This document shows, in pieces, positions 1-5,762 of a stretch of 7,318 nt of DNA (positions are counted from its first letter, which is position 1; each line of letters opens with the position of its first letter). The position numbers and the translations under genes were made by a program. This DNA is from Acidimicrobiaceae bacterium (lineage in GTDB: Bacteria > Actinomycetota > Acidimicrobiia > Acidimicrobiales > RAAP-2). The stretch lies in assembly GCA_003135595.1 (NCBI GenBank), contig PLCI01000046.1, positions 12,524 to 19,841 of the forward strand. Direction: 5' to 3'. The notes beneath the pieces were generated by a model, which saw only the letters and a program-made list of their open reading frames with translations, had not been told where the DNA came from and did not search any database.

Positions 1-870
1 TATCGCGACGGCCGCCGCGACGGCCGCGTTCTGCACGTTGTGCCGGCCCGGGGCGCCGACGCGCACGTCGAGCGAGCCACGGGCATGCCGCAGTCGGAAG
101 GTCGACGCGGCACGCTCGAGCGTCACGTCGGACACGACGAAGTCGCAGTCGTCGCCGGCGCCGACCCGGTGCGCCCCGAGCTCGCGACCGAGCTCGCTCG
201 CGACAGGGTCGTCGGCGTTGACGAGACGCGCCGCGGATCGCGCCATGAGCTCGAGGAAGGCGAGTCGCAGGGCCTCGACGCTCCCGTAGTAGTCAAGGTG
301 GTCCGCCTCGACGTTGGTCACCGCGACGAGCGCGGGACGCAGGAAGGCGAAGGATCCATAGCTCTCGTCGGCCTCCAGCACGAGCTCGGGCCCCTCGCCG
401 AGCCGCGCGTTCGCCCCGAGGCCGGCGACGTCGGCGCCGACCAGCCATGACGGTGAGCGACCCGCGCCGGACAACACGAGCGCGAGCATGGACGAGGTGG
501 TGGTCTTGCCGTGCGTGCCGGCGATCGCGAGCGTCTCGCGAAGCGAGCTGAGCGCGCCCAGCACCTCTGCGCGCGTCGCGACCCGGATGCCCCGCGACGC
601 CGCGACGTGCAGCTCGACGTTGTCGGTCCGCACCGCAGGCGAGTGCGTCACGAGCTCGACGTCGCCCACGTTCGAGGCGTCGTGGCCGATGGCGACGTCG
701 ACGCCAGCGTGCGTGAGCGAGGCGCTGACCTGCGAAGCGACGAGGTCAGAGCCGCTGACCGAGTGGCCGAGGCCGACCAGCACGCGTGCGAGCCCGCTCA
801 TGCCCGCGCCGCCGACACCCACGACGTGGATCCGCCTCGTGCCGCGCAGCTCGATCGGCTCAGCGGGCAT
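1..870 (-). CDS. murC: UDP-N-acetylmuramate--L-alanine ligase MurC, 3' end outside the window
   Basis: Cytoplasmic ATP-dependent ligase that adds L-alanine to UDP-MurNAc, the first step of stem-peptide assembly. My own translation of the reverse strand gives 290 codons with no stop up to the window edge. The N-terminal UDP-binding Rossmann motif GVGGAGMSGL lies at about residues 18-27 and VSGSD follows near 38-42. The ATP P-loop AGTHGKTTT is at 117-125 (Lys122), the metal/substrate motif EADES at 166-170, TNVEADHLDYYG at 185-196, and GRHN, typical of the central domain, at 275-278. MurC proteins usually run about 460-490 residues, so the C-terminal domain is missing only because the window ends. 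The ATG at 868-870 is chosen because it sits just before the Rossmann strand; it overlaps the murG stop by 11 nt, and no strong Shine-Dalgarno is visible, so coupling to murG is likely. Residue 171 is Tyr (TAT codon) where family members usually carry Asp. MurC rather than MurD or MurE is supported by GTHGKTTT and by position after murG. Confidence 0.96.
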   Translation of the reverse strand, partial: MPAEPIELRGTRRIHVVGVGGAGMSGLARVLVGLGHSVSGSDLVASQVSASLTHAGVDVAIGHDASNVGDVELVTHSPAVRTDNVELHVAASRGIRVATRAEVLGALSSLRETLAIAGTHGKTTTSSMLALVLSGAGRSPSWLVGADVAGLGANARLGEGPELVLEADESYGSFAFLRPALVAVTNVEADHLDYYGSVEALRLAFLELMARSAARLVNADDPVASELGRELGAHRVGAGDDCDFVVSDVTLERAASTFRLRHARGSLDVRVGAPGRHNVQNAAVAAAVAI

Positions 871-1981
871 GTTCCATCACCACCTCGGCGATCCTTCCCG
901 CAGCATCGGGCCGACCGAGCGACCGGGCTGCCCGTGACATCTCGTCGAGTCTCGCGGGGTCCGCGAGCAGCCCAGTGAGCACCTCATCGAGCACCGCACC
1001 GGACAGCGCGGCGTCCTCGAGCACCACCGCGGCGCCGGCGTTCGCGAGCGTCGCCGCGTTGGCTGCCTGGTGGTCGCCCGGGGCGCCAGGCAGCGCCACC
1101 AGCACGGCGGGCACGCCGACCGCGCAGAGCTCGGCGACGGTCGTCGCTCCCGCCCGGCACACCGCGACGTCGCACGCGCACCACAGGTCCTGCATCGCGA
1201 ACTCAAACTCGACGAGTCGCCACGTGGTGTCGTCGACGCCCGCCGCGGCCTTCCGCTCACGCACCTCGCCAGCGTCGCGACGCCCGGTCACGTGGTACAG
1301 CGTCGCAGGCCCGTCGGGCCACCAGCGAAGGGCCAGTTCGCAGGCTGCGCGGTTGACCGACGTCGCCCCGAGCGAGCCGGACGTGATCGCGACGACTGGC
1401 CGCAGCTCGTCCAGCCCGAGCCGTGCCCTGGCGGCGGCGCGCTCGGCGGGGGTTCTCGTGACCGCGGCGACCTCGGCTCGAAGCGGCGTGCCGGTCACGA
1501 CGACGCGGCGATCCGAGTCTGCCGGGTTGGCCGCGGCGATCGCGACGGCGAAGGGCCGCAGGACGCGGTGCGCGAGGCCCGGCGTCGCGTCGAGGTCGAC
1601 GAGGACGAGTGGGCGCCCCATGACGACGGCACCAGCGCCCGCGGCGAACGCTGCGTAGCCGCCGACCGAGACGACCGCGCGCGGACGCCGTCGCGCGACC
1701 AGGGCGACACCGCGCACCAGTGCGGACGCGAGGCCCATTGCCGACACGAGGTTGCGCACCAGCGCGCGTGGCGTGAGCGACCGGCTGATGCCGCGGCCCG
1801 GCAGGAGGACGAGCTCGATGCCGGTGCCGGCGAGCAGGTCCTTGTCCTGCCCGCGCATCGAGCCGACGACCACGAGGTCGTCAACGTCGACGCCGGCGTC
1901 GATCAGGGCAGCAGCGATCGCCTTGAGGGGGAGCACGTGGCCACCGGTGCCGCCACCGGTGAGCACCACAGTCCGGCTCAC
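860..1981 (-). CDS. murG: UDP-GlcNAc:lipid I GlcNAc transferase MurG (makes lipid II)
   Basis: Peripheral membrane GT-B glycosyltransferase that moves GlcNAc from UDP-GlcNAc to lipid I, giving lipid II on the inner face of the membrane. The protein has 373 residues, close to the usual length of about 355-375. The N-terminal glycine-rich loop GGGTGGH is at residues 9-15 (His15), and VGGY at 106-109 is the expected acceptor-side motif. GSLGA at 202-206 starts the C-terminal nucleotide-binding half. CRAGATTVAEL at 275-285 matches the family's SRAGAxTVxE signature and keeps its Glu (284). HQAANA at 304-309 matches the QQxxNA donor-binding segment. The start is GTG (1979-1981), sharing GTGA with the ftsW stop; no good Shine-Dalgarno is seen, so coupling to ftsW is likely. 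One oddity is that the usual HExN-A-x-PGLAN loop reads VDLDATPGLAH at 128-138, losing the His, Glu and both Asn positions. Identity is secure from motifs and context. Confidence 0.96.
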   Translation of the reverse strand: MSRTVVLTGGGTGGHVLPLKAIAAALIDAGVDVDDLVVVGSMRGQDKDLLAGTGIELVLLPGRGISRSLTPRALVRNLVSAMGLASALVRGVALVARRRPRAVVSVGGYAAFAAGAGAVVMGRPLVLVDLDATPGLAHRVLRPFAVAIAAANPADSDRRVVVTGTPLRAEVAAVTRTPAERAAARARLGLDELRPVVAITSGSLGATSVNRAACELALRWWPDGPATLYHVTGRRDAGEVRERKAAAGVDDTTWRLVEFEFAMQDLWCACDVAVCRAGATTVAELCAVGVPAVLVALPGAPGDHQAANAATLANAGAAVVLEDAALSGAVLDEVLTGLLADPARLDEMSRAARSLGRPDAAGRIAEVVMEHAR

Positions 1982-3279
1982 CGCTGGAAGCCGGCGCCTC
2001 GCGCGACCCTCGGCGGATGGGCCCTCGTGCGCGTCGCGGCACCACGTCGGTGCGGGCCCTCACCGGGGCGTCGTGCGGCGACCACGCGGAGCGCGGGGCG
2101 CTCGGCGCTGCGCCGCGCGATGCCGACGAGCACTCCCACGGCCGCCATGTCGATCACGAGGGACGTGCCCCCGAAGGAGATGAACGGGAGCGGGATCCCC
2201 GTGATGGGCAGCACGCCGAGGACCGCGCCGACGTTGACGATCGTCTCGGTTGCGAGCCAGGTCGAGATGCCGACGGCGGCGAGCTGGCTGAACCGGTCTG
2301 GCGCTCGTGCGGCGACCTGGAGCCCCAACATGACGAGCGTCACAAGGAGCGCGAGGACGAGCAGCGCCCCGAGCATCCCGAGCTCCTCGCCGATGATCGA
2401 GAAGATGAAGTCGGTGTGGGGATTGGGTAGCAGGCCCCACTTCTCTCGGGAGTTGCCAAGGCCGAGGCCGAAGAAGTGGCCCGCCCCGAACCCGATCTTC
2501 GATGCGTGCAGCTGGTAGCCGGTGCCGTTGAGGTTGGCCTGCGGGTTGAGGAAGCTGAGGAGCCTCGCTCGGCGGTATGGCAGCGCGATCGCCGCGCCGA
2601 CCGCGGCCAGCGCGAGCAGCAGCAGGGTGCAGGAGAGCGCGCGCCACGGGGCGCCCGCGATGGTCGCGACCGCGAACGCGATGGCGACGAGCACGACCGC
2701 CGTGCCCATGTCGGGCTGGAGCAGCACGAGTCCTGCGCAGACGGTCGTCACGATCGCGACGGGTCGCAGCACCCGTCCCCACGCAGTCTCGACACGCTCC
2801 TTCTTCGTGATCACGTGGGCGACGTACAGGCACAGCGCGAGCTTGGCGAGCTCGGACGGCTGGAGTCGCAGGAGCCCGAACCCGATCCACCGCGACGCGC
2901 CGAAGGAGCTCGTCGCGGCACCGGGCACGAGAACGAGCACGAGCAGCGCGGTCGACGCGATGATGCCGAGCACGGCGACTCGGCGGAGACGCCTGGTCGT
3001 GAGCCTCGATGCGACGAGGAACGCGGCGACGCCCACCACGAGCCAGAGGCACTCACGGAACACGATGGCCCAGGTCGACCCGTAGTAGACGATCGAGACG
3101 ACCGAGCTCGCGGATCCGACCATGACGAGTCCGACGACGCACAGCGCCGCGAGCACCATCGTGAGCCACCTCGAAAGCGAGGCGGAGGCCCTCGGGGCCT
3201 TGGCGAGCACGGTCTTGGGTTCCGGTCTGGGTGCCTCGAGCCTCTCGGGCCGCTCGCGCGTGCGGGTGGCCGTGCGCAC
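1978..3279 (-). CDS. ftsW: Septal peptidoglycan glycosyltransferase FtsW (SEDS family)
   Basis: Polytopic membrane protein of the SEDS family, which polymerises lipid II into glycan strands at the septum with its partner class B PBP (FtsI, encoded upstream in this cluster). It has 433 residues. An Arg/Pro-rich, presumably cytoplasmic stretch of about 38 residues is followed by a first hydrophobic segment near 39-63 and many more. Family marks include RWIGFG (130-135), LQPSELAKL (139-147), LLQPDMGTA (186-194), NPHTDFIFSIIGEELG (286-301), and GIPLPFISFGGTSL (361-374). Asp290 in HTDF corresponds, as far as I can align it by eye, to the Asp reported as essential in SEDS polymerases. The last roughly 45 residues are again Arg-rich. 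The GTG start (3277-3279) follows the mraY TAG directly and is preceded by a weak GGGGG (complement of 3288-3292) about 8 nt away. RodA is the alternative, but location between mraY and murG favours FtsW. murD, often found just upstream of ftsW, is absent. Confidence 0.95.
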   Translation of the reverse strand: MRTATRTRERPERLEAPRPEPKTVLAKAPRASASLSRWLTMVLAALCVVGLVMVGSASSVVSIVYYGSTWAIVFRECLWLVVGVAAFLVASRLTTRRLRRVAVLGIIASTALLVLVLVPGAATSSFGASRWIGFGLLRLQPSELAKLALCLYVAHVITKKERVETAWGRVLRPVAIVTTVCAGLVLLQPDMGTAVVLVAIAFAVATIAGAPWRALSCTLLLLALAAVGAAIALPYRRARLLSFLNPQANLNGTGYQLHASKIGFGAGHFFGLGLGNSREKWGLLPNPHTDFIFSIIGEELGMLGALLVLALLVTLVMLGLQVAARAPDRFSQLAAVGISTWLATETIVNVGAVLGVLPITGIPLPFISFGGTSLVIDMAAVGVLVGIARRSAERPALRVVAARRPGEGPHRRGAATRTRAHPPRVARGAGFQR

Positions 3280-3282
3280 CTA
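3277..3282 (-). other. mraY stop / ftsW start junction, TAG-GTG in one frame
   Basis: On the reverse strand the mraY stop codon TAG (3282-3280) is followed immediately by the ftsW GTG start (3279-3277). The distance from the mraY start to the ftsW start is 1062 nt, a multiple of three, so the two genes share one reading frame and only the stop codon separates them. A GGGGG run about 8 nt before the GTG (3288-3292) could serve as a weak ribosome binding site. The simple reading is termination followed by re-initiation by the same ribosome. Confidence 0.8.
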
Positions 3283-4341
3283 GAACGCCCCCACTTTGAC
3301 GAAGTCGCCGTAGAAGATGCCGATCCCGAGCGCGGCGAAGAGCCCCGCGAGGATCCAGAACCTGATGAGCACCGTCGTCTCGGGCCAGCCGAGCAGCTCG
3401 AAGTGGTGGTGCAGCGGCGCCATGCGCAGCACGCGTCGGTGAAACACCCGGAAGCTCACGACCTGGGCGATCACCGACAGCGTCTCGATCACGAACAGGC
3501 CGCCGATCACGACCAAGAGCAGGTCCAGGTTCAGCAGCAGGCACAGCCCGGCGAGGCCGGCGCCGATCGACAGTGAGCCGGTGTCGCCCATGATGATCTT
3601 CGCGGGTGCGGCGTTCCACCACAGGAACCCGAGGCACGCGCCCACCAGTCCCACCGACACGAGGGCGAGGTCGAGCGCCGGGAACGGGCTGTGCCCGGGG
3701 ACGATGTAGTAGTTGTGCGTGGGGGAAGAGAACTGGCGGAACTCCCAGTACCCGATGACCGCGAGGACCGAGAAGCAGAACGTGGACGAACCTGCCGCGA
3801 GCCCGTCGAGCCCGTCAGTGAGGTTGACGGCGTTCGAGGTGGCGACGACGACGAACGTCGCGAAGATGACCCAGAGCACCGGCCCCATGTGCCATCCGGG
3901 GAAGTTGTAGCGCGTGAACGAAAGCGTGGTCGTCGCGCCCGCCCACTTCCACGCGGCGAGCGCGAAGCCCACGGCGATGAGCACCTGGACGGCGAACTTC
4001 GCCCTCTTGTTGAGCCCGAGGTTCCGGCTGTTGCGGACGCCCACGAGGTCGTCGACGAAGCCGAGCAGCCCACAGGCGACGACGAGCGCCAGGACGAGCT
4101 CGCCGCTTCGCGTGAAGGTGCGGTAGCCGCCGACGTGGCCGATCAGGTAGCCGAAGATGGCGGCTACGACGATGAGCGCGCCCCCCAAAGTCGGCGTGCC
4201 CTGCTTCACGACGTGCGAGGCAGGACCGTCCAGGCGGATCTGCTGGCCGATGTCGCGCCGACGCAGGAAGCGGATGAGCGCCGGGGTGAAGACGATGGAG
4301 AGGAAGAGCGCGGCGCTCCCCGCCTCCATGAGGCTCAGCAC
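3280..4341 (-). CDS. mraY: Phospho-MurNAc-pentapeptide transferase MraY (makes lipid I)
   Basis: Integral membrane enzyme that transfers phospho-MurNAc-pentapeptide from the UDP-linked precursor to undecaprenyl phosphate, giving lipid I. It has 353 residues, against about 320-360 for the family, with roughly ten hydrophobic segments. Visible motifs are KQGTPTLGG (46-54), the Asp pair D97-D98 in FVDD, NAVNLTDGLDG (170-180), WWNAAPAK (241-248), MGDTGS (251-256, Asp253) and APLHHHFELLGWPE (308-321). The two Asp of FVDD and Asp253 line up with the conserved active-site Asp residues, and the HHH cluster is family-specific. The start is GTG (4339-4341), supported by AAGG 8 nt upstream, and overlaps the murE stop by 7 nt. 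An in-frame ATG four codons later (4327-4329) is a possible alternative but has no nearby Shine-Dalgarno. A polar stretch near 203-220 separates two hydrophobic segments, in a region that varies within the family. murF, usual between murE and mraY, is missing. Confidence 0.97.
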   Translation of the reverse strand: MLSLMEAGSAALFLSIVFTPALIRFLRRRDIGQQIRLDGPASHVVKQGTPTLGGALIVVAAIFGYLIGHVGGYRTFTRSGELVLALVVACGLLGFVDDLVGVRNSRNLGLNKRAKFAVQVLIAVGFALAAWKWAGATTTLSFTRYNFPGWHMGPVLWVIFATFVVVATSNAVNLTDGLDGLAAGSSTFCFSVLAVIGYWEFRQFSSPTHNYYIVPGHSPFPALDLALVSVGLVGACLGFLWWNAAPAKIIMGDTGSLSIGAGLAGLCLLLNLDLLLVVIGGLFVIETLSVIAQVVSFRVFHRRVLRMAPLHHHFELLGWPETTVLIRFWILAGLFAALGIGIFYGDFVKVGAF

Positions 4342-5762
4342 GCGTGCCGCCTTGACGCGAGCGCCGCGCGCGCGACGGCGCGGTCGTCGAACGCGACGAC
4401 CGAGCCCGCGATCTCCTGGGTTGTCTCGTGGCCCTTGCCGGCGATCAGGATCACGTCGTCGTCGCGGGCGTCCGCGATCGTCGACGTGATCGCCGCTGCG
4501 CGATCCGGCTCGCGCACGATGCTCGCCGGACCATCAACGCCGGCGAGCACCTCGTCGATGATCCCCTCGGGGTCCTCGCCTCGGGGGTTGTCGGAGGTGA
4601 CGACGAGCTGGTCGGCGAGCCTCGACGCGATCGAGCCCATGACTGGGCGTTTGGTTCGGTCCCTCTCCCCGCCGCACCCGACGACGACGACGAGGCGGCG
4701 CGCCTCGTCCAGGGATCGCAGGTCGCGAAGCACGTGCTCCAGGGCGACCGGCGTGTGCGCGTAGTCGACGAGCACGCTCGGCCTGCCCGCGCCGACGACC
4801 TCCAATCGTCCCGGCACTGGCGGCACCGTCGAGATCGCGTTCGCCGCGGCGTCCTCGTCGACGCCGAGATCGCGGGCGGCGGCGAGGGCGAGCATCGCGT
4901 TCGTCACGTTGAGCTTGCCGGTGAACTGGGTCGAGATCGCGCGAGACCGCCAGGTGAATGACGTGCCGCCGATCGACGTGCGGAGGTTGGCCGCCTCGTC
5001 AGTCCCTACTTCGATCGTCCGCCCCGTTCGCAGTGACGCGAGGCGCCGGCCCCACTCGTCGTCGACGCAGATGACCGCGCCGACCGAGCGCGACTCGTCG
5101 AACAGCGTCGCCTTCGCGTCGAAGTAGTCCTCCATCGTGCGGTGGTAGTCGAGGTGCTCGTGGGACAGGTTCGTGAACACCGCGACGTCGAAGCGCAGCC
5201 CGTCGACGCGTCCCTGATCGAGTGCGTGGCTCGAGACCTCAATCGCCACGGCGCCGCGAGAGCCCGAGGCCGCGGCTCGGTCCGCGATGACCCGGAGCTC
5301 TCGGTGCAGCTCCGGTGCGCTCGGGGTGGTCCGCTCCCCCGTGAGGGTGCCGATGGTGCTCGACGCATAGCCGGCCTGCGTGAGGATGCCGTGCAGCAGC
5401 CAGGTGACGGTGGTCTTGCCGTTCGTGCCCGTGACGCCCGCGATTGTCAGTTCGCGGGCGGGGTTGCCCACCACGGCGCTCGACAGAGAGGCGAGCACGC
5501 CGCGAAGCGTCGAGCGCTCGACACGCACCGAGACCGGGGCGCTGACCGGGGTCGAGGCGACGACGCAGACCGCCCCTCGATCGAGCGCGTCGGTGACGAA
5601 GACCTCGCCCGTGGTTGCCGTCCCCGGCATGCAGACGAAGACCGAGCCGGGCGAGCAGCGCCGAGAGTCGAGCTCGACGGTCGAGACGCCGAGCGCCGCG
5701 GCGCTCCTCGAGAGCGTGGCCTCGATGCCAGCGTCGCGCAGCAGCGCGCCGAGTGACGTCAC
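4335..5762 (-). CDS. murE: UDP-MurNAc-L-Ala-D-Glu ligase MurE, predicted meso-diaminopimelate-adding
   Basis: Cytoplasmic Mur ligase that adds the third stem residue to UDP-MurNAc-L-Ala-D-Glu using ATP. It has 475 residues, near the usual 480-500. In order: the N-terminal UDP-binding domain with LDSR (31-34); the ATP P-loop VTGTNGKTT (110-118, Lys116); EVSSHALDQGR (175-185); TNLSHEHLDYH (197-207); Lys217 in YFDAK, expected to be the carbamylated lysine; PGRLE (317-321); DYAHTP (333-338); DNPRGEDP (391-398); and GKGHE (442-446). DNPR is the known signature of meso-DAP-adding MurE; lysine-adding enzymes have a different residue in place of the Arg. The cell wall is therefore inferred to contain meso-DAP, although LL-DAP enzymes cannot be excluded from this motif alone. 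The GTG start (5760-5762) shares GTGA with the ftsI stop and has AGGA 9 nt upstream. In the N-terminal domain the common DGH after the FV-A/C-x-x-G stretch reads TGE (51-53), a mild divergence. Confidence 0.97.
   Translation of the reverse strand: MTSLGALLRDAGIEATLSRSAAALGVSTVELDSRRCSPGSVFVCMPGTATTGEVFVTDALDRGAVCVVASTPVSAPVSVRVERSTLRGVLASLSSAVVGNPARELTIAGVTGTNGKTTVTWLLHGILTQAGYASSTIGTLTGERTTPSAPELHRELRVIADRAAASGSRGAVAIEVSSHALDQGRVDGLRFDVAVFTNLSHEHLDYHRTMEDYFDAKATLFDESRSVGAVICVDDEWGRRLASLRTGRTIEVGTDEAANLRTSIGGTSFTWRSRAISTQFTGKLNVTNAMLALAAARDLGVDEDAAANAISTVPPVPGRLEVVGAGRPSVLVDYAHTPVALEHVLRDLRSLDEARRLVVVVGCGGERDRTKRPVMGSIASRLADQLVVTSDNPRGEDPEGIIDEVLAGVDGPASIVREPDRAAAITSTIADARDDDVILIAGKGHETTQEIAGSVVAFDDRAVARAALASRRHAC
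4350..4353 (-). promoter_or_regulatory. Shine-Dalgarno of mraY
   Basis: The reverse strand reads AAGG, within AAGGCGG, 8 nt before the GTG at 4339-4341. It lies inside the 3' end of murE. It decides for the GTG over the in-frame ATG at 4327-4329, which would be about 20 nt from this site and has no closer one. Confidence 0.45.

Noticed and set aside
1..30. MurC as a truncated or broken gene
   Set aside because: The reading frame is intact to the first base of the window and the last residues match the conserved central-domain GRHN region; the gene is cut by the window only.
1070..2518. Long plus-strand open frame of 482 codons opposite murG and ftsW
   Set aside because: It is antisense to two well-supported genes, its product is low-complexity (Arg, Asp, Glu, Ala rich) with no recognisable domain, and such mirror frames are expected in very GC-rich coding DNA.
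2060..3052. Minus-strand open frame of 330 codons inside ftsW in another phase
   Set aside because: It lies wholly within ftsW, is Arg-rich without motifs, and has no ribosome binding site or homology that I recognise.
2476..3576. Plus-strand open frame of 366 codons opposite ftsW and mraY
   Set aside because: Its product is rich in Arg, Glu, Asp and His with no fold signal; it is the antisense shadow of membrane-protein codons.
3691..4764. Plus-strand open frame of 357 codons opposite mraY and murE
   Set aside because: Same reason: a charged low-complexity product and complete overlap with secure genes.
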